Shown piece after piece: positions 12,508 through 24,580 of a DNA stretch of 64,000 bases (its first letter is position 1; every line of letters starts with the position of its first letter). Below the pieces are notes generated by a model. That model saw only the letters and a list, made by a program, of their open reading frames with translations, was not told the DNA's origin and made no database searches. The translations under genes were made by a program, and so were the position numbers. Source of the stretch: Ottelia alismoides (Eukaryota > Streptophyta > Magnoliopsida > Alismatales > Hydrocharitaceae); assembly GCA_037367405.1 (NCBI GenBank), contig JAZKJV010009775.1, positions 744,001 through 808,000 of the forward strand, read 5' to 3'.

Positions 12508-13161
12508 TGTTAGACATGTGAGCCCGAGGCAAACCATTTCTACGATAAATGTTATTGTAATCTTTTGATATATAGATAAAAGGTATTGATTATTCCACTC
12601 CTTATCTGATACTAAATGAATGAATGCACTTATAAGGTCCCATAGTACAACTAGGGTTATGTACCATGGTTATCTTAATAATCATACAGCTAGTGATTCA
12701 TTGGTCGAATCATAGAGGATGGTGCTTGGATGATATCTAAAGAGTTAGATTAAGGACTCATCAAGCACCGTCAAATGATTGTTGAGAAAGGATCTCCTAC
12801 TTGAGAAGGAAATGGAAATACTTCTCTAAAGGTTGATGACCGACCTCTTGATGTAGGTCTTCTGTATAAGAGTAGAGATCCAGAGGTGTCGGATAAGTTA
12901 AGTCAAATAGTTTACTTAATAAGATCGAGGTAACTATAACCTATGTAGTATGTTGTCATGATATAGGCACTCATCCTCAAACCGAAGATAGAAGCATTAT
13001 TATATGTCTATGTATGTACATTAGGTAGACAATAAGTTGATGACCTAATCAAGGTCTATACACCGATGAGCAGGTGCACATACAAGGGAATATGAGTAAT
13101 AAGATCTCTCAAAGGGGTCATATAGGTTCACTACTGAACTAGAAGACGAGCTCACTTAAGA
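12508..13161 (+). mobile_element. Copia X 3' LTR, first part
   Basis: It starts TGTTAGACATGTGAGCCC right after the purine-rich TTGGGAGAT, as expected for a 3' LTR following a copia polypurine tract. It matches the first 650 bp of the other copia LTRs and stops at 13161, where copia Y begins with its own TGTTAAACATGCGAGCC. The remaining LTR resumes at about 32030. Confidence 0.85.
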
Positions 13162-13806
13162 TGTTAAACATGCGAGCCCACGATGAGCCATTATTCAATA
13201 AATGTTAGTGCAATTATCATTCCATATCTGAAATGAAGAATAGATAATTTGCATAATAGGTACCTTAGTACAATTAGGGTTATGTACCATGGATATCTTA
13301 ATGATCATACAGTTGTTGATACAATTGTTGAATCATAGAGGCCGGTGCGAGGATGAATATCTAAAGAGTTAGATTGAGGACTCATCAAGCACCATCAAAT
13401 GATTATTAAGATATGATCTCCAGCCTGAGTAGGAGATCGTAATCCTTTCTCTTTTGGATGATATATGACCAACCTCTTGATGCAGGTCCTCTACATCAGA
13501 ATAGAGATTCAGAGGTGTTAGATAAGTTAGGTCAAAGATTTGACTTAATGAGATCGATATAACCAAAGACCTATGTCATATGCTATCACAATATAGGCAC
13601 GCATCCTCTGACCGGAGACATATGTGTTACTATATGTCTGAGTATGTACATTTGGTAGACCGATAGGTTGGTGGCCTAATCAAGGTCTATACATCGGCAC
13701 GTTGGTGTGCATACATGGGCATATGAGTAATACGATCCCTCAAAGGGATCATATAGGTTCATTTACTGAACCGGAAGACATGAGATCACTCATGAGATAT
13801 TGGGGT
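13162..13806 (+). mobile_element. Copia Y 5' LTR, first part
   Basis: It starts TGTTAAACATGCGAGCC at 13162 and follows the copia LTR consensus to catgagatattgggg near 13805, where gypsy A interrupts it. The consensus resumes at 21102 (gggatcaatatacgtgcac...), so the two pieces form one LTR. Confidence 0.9.
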
Positions 13807-14918
13807 TGATGAATCTGTGATTCATCATTTTAAAAGTTGAAAATAGAGTCTTGTTCCTGAGTAAATAGCAGCATATTTCCATCTATATTGCATAATTAGC
13901 ATTCATGCATGCATAACTAATATCTGCATTTTAGCATTCATATTTGCATTAAATAAGAAGCCAAATTCACTTGTAAATAGTCACCTATATATTAGCTAAA
14001 ATACCTTATTTGTATATATTTTATACTAACTCCGAATCTAATAAAACCAACTTCTATAGTGTATATATTACTAACACTAATCAAAGAAAAATATCAAAAA
14101 ATACTAACTTGTAAAATTGACTAATAAACCCCCATATCAAGTTTGAAACTAGAAGCCTTAAAATGCACATATCTCTCTCAAACAGTATCTGAATTAGGTC
14201 AACTCACTTTTAATGTAATATACGTTCAAAGACCTTCGAAACAAGACCAATTTCATTAAAATCGGAGCTCGTATGCAAAACTTGGATTTCAGACCCCTTT
14301 GTATATTGTACATAATGACCGTTTTACCCCTGTATTTTATCCTTTCATTTTCTTAATTATTAAAAATCCAAAAAAAATAGATTAAGTTGTAAATATTCTT
14401 CTCATATTTTTTCTATTTTTTTTTTAATTTTTTATTAAAAAATGACAAGAAATTACAAAAGATAAAATGCGGTACTTTATATCCATAAGGTACCACCCAA
14501 AAATATATTTTGTACAGTTGACTTCTTTTGATTTTCGGCTCTTCAAGAAAGTTGTAGATCTCATCGAGACAAACAACTTTCGTGTTGACCACTTTTTGAT
14601 TTAATCCCATTTATTATTTCTTTTTGATTTTCTTTACATTTAATTTTTGCATTTTCTAGGAGCGACATGTGGCAGCTCCTGGAGCCGCCACATGTCATCC
14701 CATTATTTTATTATTTTTGGATTTTTCTGATATTTTCGGATTTATTTTTAGTATTATTTTATTATTACTATTATAATTATTTTAAGTAGCCTACTTATAT
14801 TATATTATCTATTTTATTTTTTCCTTTTACCACTTCTCCCCTTATTTTTCTTCCACTCCAAGTCAATAACACCCCACTACTCCACTCTCTCCATCTCTTT
14901 TCCAACTCCCTCTTCCTC

Positions 14919-14926
14919 TTTATATT
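14919..14926 (+). promoter_or_regulatory. Putative TATA box, gypsy A LTR
   Basis: TTTATATT lies just after a pyrimidine-rich run (ccatctcttttccaactccctcttcctc spans about 14891-14918) and about 40 bp before a GA-rich leader. The position is equivalent to the TATA boxes of gypsy C (41588-41596) and gypsy E (54461-54471, minus strand). A possible splice donor, CAG|GTAAGC, follows at about 15182. Confidence 0.55.
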
Positions 14927-15427
14927 CACATCACCATCCACCATTTTTCCTGATCCGCCATTTTCGAGAGAAAAGAGAGAGAGCTCCGGCTATCTGTAGG
15001 TGACAGCTACCGAGAATCACCGTCGAGCGACGACCTTCGACCACGGCGAGATCCGAGGTGGTCTCAACCACTTCGTCGCAGCATCCCTCACAGGAAGCTG
15101 CTCCAGCTTCGAAGGACTTTGCCACCCTTCTTGAGGCCACGACAGAAGCCGCACGATGCGGCTTTACTTTCGGCAAATCACAGGTAAGCATCCCTCTACT
15201 TTCCCTTGTCATTTCATTTTTTTATCTAACATTTGTTTATTTTGTCTATCAAACAAAAATCACAATCATTTATCATTCACCACAACCACTCATCCTCATT
15301 TTATTTCATCTCCATACATCACACACAAACAACCTCTTCATTGTATTTTCATTTCATTGCATTTTTCTACTGTTTACAGAAATATAAATAAAAAAATCTG
15401 CAAAAGAAAAACAAAAAAATAATAAAC

Positions 15428-16090
15428 ATGAGCTTCTGGACGACCGCCCATAGCCGCCGTCACCGCTGGCCCGTCTCCCCCGACTGCCATCGCCGCCGCG
15501 CTCCAGCCCGCGTGGCCGCCGGCGCCGCCACGCGTACCACCCCCGCGCGGCCAGCTTCCAGCCCCCTCACGTCCGTCGAGGTGCAGCGCCACCACTGCCC
15601 TTGCGTTGGCCCCACCTCTTCGCGGCAAGCCGCCCCGAAGCCGTGCGTGACGCCACGCACCGCCCTCCGCGGCCGTGCACCTCCCTCGACACCCCTGCCG
15701 ACCCAGCCTTCTCGGCGCTCCGGCCAGCCCCGTGCGGCCTTTCACCTCCCAGCCGCCCGCGCCGTCTGTCCCAGCACACTGCCACCGGCGCCCCGCAGCG
15801 CACGCCTCCTTAGCCCCGCGCAGCTGCTCCGCCGTGCGCCTAATGCCCCTCGCCATCTCCGATCGCCCGTCACGCTCAGCCTCCCATCGCACAGACGCCG
15901 CCGCCTAGCGCCCAGCGCGCGCTCCAACACCGCCGACGTCGCCGCCCCATCTGCGCGCAGCCACGCGCATGCACTCTCCTCCACCCGCTGCCGTCTACGT
16001 GCGCCGCGCGCGTGAGCGCCGCCCTTGATGCCCTCCAGCACCGCCGACATCGCCGCCCTCATCTTGGCCCGCCGCCGTCTTCCCTTGGTG
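15428..16090 (+). other. GC-rich block inside gypsy A LTR
   Basis: This block is strongly GC-rich within an otherwise AT-rich LTR. Because of that composition it is open in several frames on both strands (for example 15428-16015 plus and 15374-15892 minus). The predicted peptides are only Arg/Pro/Ala-rich with no domain. A GC-rich block sits at the same relative place in gypsy E (53440-53770). I read it as transcribed LTR leader, not a gene. Confidence 0.6.
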
Positions 16091-17330
16091 CCCTAGCTTG
16101 GGGTACAAGATTTAACCATCGAAGGTCTTTCTCCCTTTTAATTTTTATTATTCTGTGAAAATTGCACTTTAAACCCTTCATGTTTACGTAATTCCAAAAG
16201 TGCCCTTAGCCACATTTTAACTTGTATATTTCAGTTTCTGTATTGCAAAAAGACCCCTGATTTTGAGCGTTAATTTGGATAGTCAAATAGCATCATTTTA
16301 TTGAATGAAAAATAGCTTGTTGTAGAGTAACAAAATCTTTATCCGCTGGCTATTTAGTTGTATTTTTGTGAGCATCCATTTATTTATTAAAAATTAGAGA
16401 GTGCAAATCAGTCATATTTTTTCCATTTAAGGTCTAAAATTCGCACATCCATATTTATTGCTCCAAAAATTGTGAAAAAATGGGAAGTGATGCCTCTAAA
16501 TGTGCTTTGATTATGATCCAAATTTCGTCCAATTCAGAGTTATCGTTTGCATAGAATAAATTCTTGAGTGATTTCTGTAAATGATTTTAAATTTTTTCCA
16601 CGAATCATATTTTTGAGAAATTTCAACTCTCTTAGATTCCTTATTAAAGTATCTATTTGAGATAAATCAATCTCTGAATATTTTAACTTCTTGGATTTAT
16701 TAGAAATTAAATACCCGTAGTTGCTCTGTTTTCAGTAAAATATTCATAAAAAAATCATAAAGTGTCAGAAAATTCCAAAAATCTTAGTGTAGTTTAATTT
16801 CATCAGTTTTATCTTTAGTATTTTTTTCATAATTTTTGCATATCATTTGCACGAAAAATTGCATAAAAACCCCCAAAAAATTTGCATTTTTCATTTGTGC
16901 ATTTTTAACCCAAAAATTACAAAAAATCCATTTTACATTCATTGTTGGATTCGGTTCTTAGGAAAATTATAATTTGGTCGACTTGAATCAATTTGACATC
17001 AAAAATTAAATTTGGCTAAGTGATCGTTTTCTTAATAACCTAGTTCATCCGTATTTGTGCATTGGCATTTTTATTGCATAAAAAAAATTACAAAAAAAAT
17101 CCCACTTGGAAAACTGCAATCTAATCTATCTAAGTTGATCCCGAGTTGTTCCTTTGCCTCCTTGAGTCGACCCTGGGGCTTGCCCAGGCTAAATAAACAT
17201 AAAACCGCGCGTTATTTCATTAGACAATTAATTAATTTGTGCGGTAATTTTTGATCGATTCGAATCTATCCAACTGCAACGAAACATCAATTATACGATA
17301 TTAAAAAGGGTAGATTTCGGGTTTGTCAAA

Positions 17331-17348
17331 TGGCACCGTTGCCGGGGA
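17331..17348 (+). other. Primer binding site, gypsy A unit 1 (tRNA-Asp type)
   Basis: TGGCACCGTTGCCGGGGA lies two bases after the LTR end TTTGTCA. It matches the Athila-type site complementary to the 3' end of tRNA-Asp with one change from TGGCGCCGTTGCCGGGGA, which unit 2 keeps unchanged. Confidence 0.9.
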
Positions 17349-18248
17349 GGCAAACGGCTTAGGATCACTTTAGAAAATTAGATTTAGGTTTTCCAGTCAC
17401 TCGGGTAGTCTGATCCCCGAAGCACCTTGTAATTATTCCATTTTTTCTCTTTAATTATTTTTTTTAATTTTTTATCTCTCTGACATTTTTATATGTTTTT
17501 GTACGAGGGCCCGGTGGACTTGGAGCGGCTTTCTTGAAGTCAACGCATCTCGAAGTGCATCGGAGGCCGACGATTCATGGATCAAGTCGGTTGTTGAGAC
17601 GCTAGAAGGATTTTCCATTTTTTATTAACTTGTAAAAAAACTGCATTTCCTGCGGTTCCCATTTGGGTTCTCGCGAGTGTAAATATAGTGAAACTATATC
17701 CCCGTATGCTGTGTGGGTGAATGGTAATTTAGCTTGCACTAGTGGCTCCCCGAGCCAATCTAGGAATCTCTTGTGCTCGTAATCTTTAGGACCACACAAC
17801 CACTTAAAAGACGCACTTAGACCGCAGGACTTAGCCAAATCAACATGTTCTTCACGCTAATAGAACTGCTTGTCTAGGAGCGGCTTTTATCGCTTGCATT
17901 TGCATTTAGCGTAAAAAGTTTTCAATTCTGTTTTGCATCCTGCGTAAAAAAGCGAAGGGATCACTGTAAGTCTCCTAAACTCAGCATACGCATCATTGTT
18001 TTAACTTGCATCGGCTTTTCTCGATTTCCCCCTCTGTTTTTATCATTTAAATTAAAAGGAAATTGGGACTGACCGATAGGCGTGCTGTGTGGTTGGATTA
18101 ATTCAATGAAAACTTAACTTAAAACTTGGGCTGCTAAACATTATTGACCAAAAAAATCAATAAAATTGGAAAATTGTTTGCGGGAGATTAATCCCTGACC
18201 TTGTTTTCAGGCTGAGTAAGGGTACTTGAGTGTGTGTGAACACCTTTG
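17349..18248 (+). mobile_element. Gypsy A leader, unit 1
   Basis: Untranslated leader following the first PBS. It carries the block cgagggcccggtggacttgg (about 17505), homologous to gypsy C near 44160, and the 8-bp palindrome CACTAGTG at 17737-17744, also present in gypsy C. A 78-codon antisense ORF (17602-17838) recurs in unit 2 only because the whole leader is duplicated; I do not call it. Confidence 0.7.
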
Positions 18249-19214
18249 TATTTTTGTGAGAATCCATTTATTTATTAAAAATTAGAGAGTGCAGATCAGT
18301 CATATTTTGTCCATTTAAAGTCTAAAATTCGTACATCCATATTTATTGCTCCAAAAATTGTGAAAAAATGGGAAGTGATGCCTTTAAATGTGCTTTGATT
18401 ATAGTCCAAATTTCGTCCAATTCAGAGTTATCGTTTGCATAGAATAAATTCTTGAGTGATTTCTGTAATTGATTTTTAATTTTTTCCACAAATCATATTT
18501 TTGAGAAATTTCAACTCTCTTAGATTCCTTATTAAAGTATCTATTTGAGATAAATCAATCTCTGAATATTTCAACTTCTTGGATTTATTAAAAATTAAAT
18601 ACCTGTAGTTGCTCTGTTTTCAGTAAATATTCATAAAAAAACATAAAATGTCAGAAAATTCCAAAAATATTAATGTAGTTTAATTTCATCAGTTTTATCT
18701 TTAGTAATTTTTTCATAATTTTTACATTTCATTTGCACGAAAAAGTTGCATAAAAACCCCAAAAAAATGCATTTTTCATTTGTGCATTGTTAACCCAAAA
18801 ATTACAAAAAATCCATTTTACATTCATTATTGGATTCAGTTCTTAGGAAAATTATAACTTGGTCGATTTGAATCAATTTCACATCAAAAATTAAATTTGG
18901 CTAAGTGATCGTTTTCTTAATAACCTAGTTCATCCGTATTTGTGCATTGGAATTTTTATTGCATAAAAAAATTACAAAAAAATTCCCACTTGGAAAACTG
19001 CAATCTAATCTATCTAAGTTGATCCCGAGTTGTTCCTTTGCCTCCTTGAGTCGACCCTGGGGCTTGCCCAGGCTAAATAAACATAAAACCGTGTGTTATT
19101 TCATTAGACAATTAATTAATTTGTGCGGTAAATTTTGATTGATCCGAATCTATCCGACTGCAACGAAACATCAAGTATACGATATTAAAAAGGGTAGATT
19201 TCGGGTTTGTCAAA

Positions 19215-19232
19215 TGGCGCCGTTGCCGGGGA
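19215..19232 (+). other. Primer binding site, gypsy A unit 2 (tRNA-Asp type)
   Basis: TGGCGCCGTTGCCGGGGA is a perfect copy of the plant tRNA-Asp-type primer site. It lies 1884 bp after the first one inside the tandem array. Confidence 0.9.
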
Positions 19233-21101
19233 GGCAAACGGTTTAGGATCACTTTAGAAAATTAGATTTAGGTTTTCCAGTCACTCGAGTAGTCTGATCC
19301 CCGAAAAACCTTGTAATTATTCTATTTTTTCTCTTCAATTACTTTTTTTTAATTTTTTATCTCTCTGACATTTTTATATATTTTTGTGCGAGGGCCCGGT
19401 GGACTTGGAGTGGCTTTCTTGAAGTCAACGCATCTCGAAGTGCATCGGAGGCCGACGATTCATGGATCTAGTCAGCTGTTGAGACGCAGAAGGATTTTCC
19501 ATTTTTTATTAACTTGTAAAAAAACTGCATTTCCAGCGGTTCCCGTTTGGGTTCTCGCGAGTGTAAATATAGTGAAACTGTGTCCCCGTGTGCTGTGTGG
19601 GTGAATGGTAATTTAGCTTGCACTAGTGGCTCCCCGAGCCAATCTAGGAATCGCTTGTGCTCGTAATCTTTAGGACCACACAACCACTTAAAAGACGCAC
19701 TTAGACCGCAGGACTTAGCCAAATCAACCTGTTCTTCACGCTAATAGAACTGCTTGTCTAGGAGCGGCTTTTATCGCTTGCATTTTCATTTAGCATAAAA
19801 AGTTCTCAATTCTGTTTTGCATCCTGCATAAAAAAAGCGAAGGGATCATTGTAAGTCTCCTGAACTCAGCATACGCATCATTGTTTTAAACTGCATCGGC
19901 TTTTCTCGATTTCCCCCTCTGTTTTTATCATTTAAATTAAAAGGAAATTGGGATTGACCAATAGGCGTGCTGTGTGGTTGGATTAATTCAGTGAAAACTT
20001 AACTTAAAACCCGGACTGCTAAACATTATTGACCAAAAAAATCAATAAAATTGGAAATTTGTTTGCGGAAGATTAATCCCCGACCTTGTTTTCAGGCTGA
20101 GTAAGGGTACTTGAGTGTGTGTGAACACCTTTGTATTTTTGTGAGCATCCATTTATTTATTAAAAATTAGAGAGTGCAAATCAGTCATATTTTGCCCATT
20201 TAAGGTCTAAAATTCGCACATCCATATTTATTGCTCTAAAAATTGTGAAAAAATGGGAAGTGATGCCTTTAAATGTGCTTTGATTATAGTCCAAATTTCG
20301 TCCAATTCAGAGTTATCGTTTGCATAGAATAAATTCTTGAGTGATTTCTGTAATTGATTTTTAATTAATTCCACGAATCACATTTTTGAGAAATTTCAAC
20401 TCTTTTAGATTCCTAATTAAAGTATCTATTTGAGATAAATCAATCTCTGAATATTTTAACTTCTTGGATTTATTAGAAATTAAATACCTATAGTTGCTCT
20501 GTTTTCAGTAAAATATTCATTAAAAAATCATTAAGTGTCAGAAAATTCCAAAAATATTAGTGTAGTTTAATTTCATCAGTTTTATCTTTCAGTAATTTTT
20601 TCATAATTTCTGCATATCATTTGCACGAAAAATTGCATAAAAACCCCAAAAATTTGCATTTTTCATTTGTGCATTTTTAACCCAAAAATTACAAAAAAAT
20701 CCATTTTACATTCATTGTTGGATTCGGTTCTTAGGAAAATTATAACTTGGTCGATTTGAATCAATTTGACATCAAAAATTAAATTTGGCTAAGTGATCGT
20801 TTTCTTAATAACCTAGTTCATCCGTATTTGTGCATTGGCATTTTTATTGCATAAAAAAAATTACAAAAAAATTCCCACTTGGAAAACCGCAATCTAATCT
20901 ATCTAAGCTGATCCCGAGGTGTTCCTTTGCCTCCTTGAGTCGACCCTGGGGCTTGCCCAGGCTAAATAAACATAAAACCACGCGTTATTTCATTAGACAA
21001 TTAATTAATTTGTGCGGTAATTTTTGATCGATCCGAATCTATCCGACTGCAACGAAACATCAATTATACGATATTAAAAAGGGTAGATTTCAGGCTTGTC
21101 A

Positions 21102-23035
21102 GGGATCAATATACGTGCACAATCGTCTCGCTTTGGAAGCTTGACTGAATATGTAGGTTTGATATATACTTTTGGAAAGTATATGATCAATATCTAGGTA
21201 TGATATGTGCTTTTGGAAAGTATATTATCGATACCGACTCCCAATGATCAAATAAGAAACTTAATGATAAAACCTTGAAGGAGACAGTCTAAATAAATCT
21301 AAAACTTCGGATTTATTCTAGGACTTCCAATATGCAGGATGTACGGTATTAGGAATACCTGAGGGTGCTGTGATCATAAACAATTGTATAACCATGACGC
21401 TTCCATTCCTAAGGAGTAATGAAACAGGTTTGGATTTTAGTGACTCCTCTCAATAGAGAAGTAATATGATCTTGGTCCAAATGTTGGACAGTGATCTGAA
21501 TGTGATTCAGATGCAATGAAAAGATTAGATTAATGATTTTGCTTTAAACAAACATCTATGGGAGGTCCATAAGATTTGGATTTGAGTTATGATGTCGACA
21601 TCCAAGTCACTATGCATGGAACGTACAATCACCCTATCCTTATCTCCAAGTATCTGCGGAGAAAGCGCATTATTCTTGAAAGAGTTCAAGAATAATTTCA
21701 TTGTGATATTATATCTGAGCATTGAAAAAAATAGATAATTAAATGTGATTTAATTATTGTGAATAATATGAATGTGATGCATAATATTTTGGTACATGAG
21801 AAATGGATAATAATTTATGATTTAATGAAAAATGTGAATTTAATTCATATTGTTTTGGTGCATGAGAATGTTGATCCAAGGTAATTAAATATGATTTGAT
21901 TATCGTGGATATGAATGATGTGCATAACATTATCCATATTGATCATATATGTTTTAAATGTGATTTATAATAGATAAGAGAGATCTATTTGTAAATAACA
22001 TTTACAATTTAAGTGTTGATGTGAATTGGATTCACATTGGATATTTAGTTGAAAATGTAATTCACATTTTATTTTGGGTTGTGAGTGTGATTCACAAATT
22101 TCCAATGGCATGATTGCAATGTTCACAAAATTAGTTGGATTTATTTTTGTGAAATAATTTGCAACATAAGTTGATGTAAATATTTGGAGAAATTCATGGA
22201 ATAGGAGATTCCATGTATTAGGAAAAGGAGGCTCCCCTTCTTATTAAGGAGAGGGGACGGCCACCTAGTCCTATTATGACTTGTGGCTGTCCACCGCTCT
22301 TATAGAAGGAGGCTAGCCTCCTTCCTGTTTCTCCAAGATAGATTGATTTAATGTAAATTAAATTATATTGATTATTTTTTAATATAATATATTTAGTTAA
22401 GTTAATGGTTGTTGTGTTTTTAGCAATAAAATCATGGTCACTAAAGAAACACAAATCAATGTGAACCATCGGATTTGTGTTGTTCATGGATTGAGATCCA
22501 TGAACTCCCAAAATAGTATAAATAGAAGGGTAACCCTAACCTTTTATTGGACACACAAATTGAAGACAACAACATTCTCTCTCTCCCCATTCCCTCTACA
22601 TGCCATCTCTCCTTCTCTATCAACTTGTGGCCGTCCATATGATGACCTAGAGAAGAATGTTGTCATCGCCATGTTGTCATGTTCCTGCTTCGACTACTCC
22701 TGGATCTTCATCTCCTTCGATGCACCTCGCTCGTGAAGAAGACGTCGGATCTTGTGTGACGAGATCAAGATATTCATCGCCCGTATAAACAACTTGGATT
22801 GCGAGAAGCATGCGATTCATCCCCGTGCTCGCAAGTGTCTCCTCTGATGGGTCAGACTTGAGACAGGAGGTCTCTTCGTTTAGAGACTCGATCGCAACCA
22901 CGCTTTAAAAGGTAAACGTAATACTTGTTTGTGGTTTAGATAAAACGATCCGAGAAGTGTTCTTGGATCACGTGGTTTCATTGTATTAATTTTTTCCCAT
23001 TACCCCGAGCAACTAGTGCGACTACTCGCTTGCGC
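21102..23035 (+). mobile_element. Copia Y 5' LTR, second part (3' end deleted)
   Basis: It resumes the copia LTR consensus after gypsy A. It contains the palindrome array (for example 21494-21512, arms ATCTGAAT/ATTCAGAT around GTG; 21735-21757), a TATA box (TATAAATAG, 22517-22525) and R/U5. It matches copia-1 to actagtgcgactactcgc near 23028, then diverges. Compared with copia-1, about 285 bp covering the last part of the LTR, the PBS and the first part of the leader are missing. Confidence 0.8.
22517..22525 (+). promoter_or_regulatory. Putative TATA box, copia Y 5' LTR
   Basis: TATAAATAG lies upstream of a pyrimidine-rich stretch (ctctctctccccattccctc), at the same place as in the other copia LTRs. 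Confidence 0.55.
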
Positions 23036-23901
23036 GATTTGGAATCCCTTTGCTCAAGTTATACCTTTTTTATTGAACATGTATCCATTGTTTCAGGAAG
23101 ACAAATTATGGCGTGTTTAAAGAGCTAACCATGATTTGGATTCACCTTGAAATGCATGTAAATCACTTGGGTTCTATTGTAAATCAAATTAGCAAACTAT
23201 AGAAACTTTGTTTGCATGATTTGGATTTAAATTGATTGAGATATGCTAATTTTGGTAAGTGAGGGTCACTGCTAAAAATTACTTTCCTAGTCAAGAATCT
23301 TTTGGTTGTCATTTAATCAGATAATGAAATTAATGATTAATTTCCTGAAATAATTATTGATGAATATTTGTGAAATATTATTATGATTATTTACTTAAAT
23401 GATATTACCTTAACCAAAATTGATTAGATATGATTTAGATCACAATTGGTTACATCAATTCCAAAAACATAGTTGCTTGAATAGGATTGGGGATTTGGTT
23501 AGGAAATCTCCATATAATATTAATCAAAATAGCTTTGATATATATTATATGGTATAAATTCATTTGAAAGATAGATTATCATCTCAAATAAAAAATTTCC
23601 AGATCATATTATCATGACCTGAAGTGGATATGGTGTCTAGTCAGGGAGCATTCGGGTAGCAGGTTGCTCCGTGAGCGATCTGTCCCACACCCATCGGTAT
23701 TGGCCAAGACATCAGGTAAGGAAAGGATAATGTTTGAAGAGATCATGATATATTTTTCTAATTATTAAAATTTGAATAATACGTGTTTTTTAGATTATAT
23801 TATCCTTCAAGTACCAAATTAAAAATTGCTTGTTGGTAGAGTTGCATTTCCCTTGGAAGAATTATTTATGTGAATATGATTTGTAATAACTAACTAAAAT
23901 T

Positions 23902-24064
23902 GGGTAAATTACAAAAAAGGGACTGACCTTTACATAGATTCCCAATTTAGGGACTAATTTTTTATTTGTAACAAACAGGGGACCAAACTTTAACTTAATG
24001 TTCCATTCCCCGACGCCATCAACATGCAATTCAATACAAGATTTTACTTGACGAAATTACCCCC
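23902..24064 (+). repeat. Left terminal inverted repeat of Mutator-like element
   Basis: It starts GGGTAAATTACAAAAAA and ends GACGAAATTACCCCC. It pairs with 24899-25061 over its whole length with scattered substitutions (about 90% by eye). Confidence 0.85.
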
Positions 24065-24438
24065 GGTGATGAGCACCCTGCAAACTCTTCTCCTTCCCCT
24101 CACTATGGATGGCTGAGATGGCCCTCTAGGCTTCTGTCACGGCAACATGCTCGACCCTCGGGGCTTGCTAGAAGGGGTTGCAGGTGCAGGCGCATGCACA
24201 GGGGGATTAGGGGCACACGGGGGGCGGTGGAGGTGGGGTTGTAGTTACATGGTGTGGGGGAGGGGTGTCGCAGGTGCAGGCGTGCGCGGGGAGGGGGCAT
24301 GCGGGGGAGCTGGGGCAGCTGGAGCTTGCCGGAGTCGGAATAGAGGCGCAGGAGAGGAGGGTGTTGGATCTCGCATACGGGTGCGGGGGGAGGTGGAGGC
24401 GGGGGAGGGGGAATGTGGGGGAACCGGGGTGGGTGGGG

Positions 24439-24580
24439 CGACTGACGGTGGAGTTGGGTTGCAAGGGACGCGCAGGGGGGGGGGGGGGCGACTGGCGGTG
24501 GAGTTGGGTTGCAGGCGACGTGCGGGGCAGGGGGGTGGCGGCGACTGGCGGTGGAGTTGGGTTGTAGGCGACGGTCCAGA
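24439..24580 (+). repeat. Three copies of a ~50-bp G-rich minisatellite
   Basis: The phrase cgactggcggtggagttggg (first copy cgactgacgg...) recurs at about 24439, 24489 and 24542 inside the Mutator-like element. A run of 14 G at 24475-24488 lies between the first two copies and is a likely place for assembly-length error. Confidence 0.75.

Larger units (their letters stand above)
13807..17328 (+). mobile_element. Full LTR of gypsy A (3.52 kb)
   Basis: The LTR runs from TGATGAATC to TTTGTCA, two bases before the PBS. Its first 21 bp form a hairpin (arms TGATGAATC and GATTCATCA, 3-nt centre). A TATA box lies at 14919-14926, a very GC-rich block at about 15430-16090, and an AT-rich U5 from about 16130. 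The U5-side box (cctggggcttgcccaggc, about 17170-17190) is shared with the LTRs of B and E. Confidence 0.9.
13807..21101 (+). mobile_element. Gypsy A: LTR plus tandem LTR-end/PBS/leader units, no coding region
   Basis: A 7.3 kb insertion in the 5' LTR of copia Y. It opens with TGATGAATC (13807) and closes with CTTGTCA (21101), the same termini as a complete LTR of this family. Flanking 5-mers are ggggt (13802-13806) and gggat (21102-21106), a target duplication with one mismatch. Inside are one full LTR (13807-17328), a PBS (17331-17348), a leader, then a second LTR-end + PBS (19215-19232) + leader, then a third LTR-end. There is no gag or pol. Small ORFs shared between units are explained by the duplication and do not indicate genes. 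Confidence 0.85.
16363..21101 (+). repeat. Tandem array, about 1.89 kb period, of LTR-end + PBS + leader
   Basis: The phrase tttttgtgagcatccattta recurs at 16363, 18251 (one base changed) and 20136, giving periods of 1888 and 1885 bp. Units 1 and 2 are complete: about 965 bp of LTR end, the PBS and about 900 bp of leader. Unit 3 stops exactly at the LTR terminus. Each junction fuses leader text (gtgtgtgaacacc) to LTR text at tttgtattttt, a short match that may have mediated the duplication. Copies differ by scattered substitutions and 1-2 bp indels. Confidence 0.95.

Noticed and set aside
15374..16062. Long Arg/Pro/Ala-rich ORFs on both strands
   Set aside because: Open because of extreme GC content inside an LTR. 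Frames overlap on both strands, and there is no domain or codon pattern.
17602..17838. 78-codon minus-strand ORF in the gypsy A leader, repeated in unit 2 (19468-19722)
   Set aside because: It recurs only because the whole leader is duplicated. It is antisense to the element, has no known domain, and the homologous leader of gypsy C does not keep the frame.
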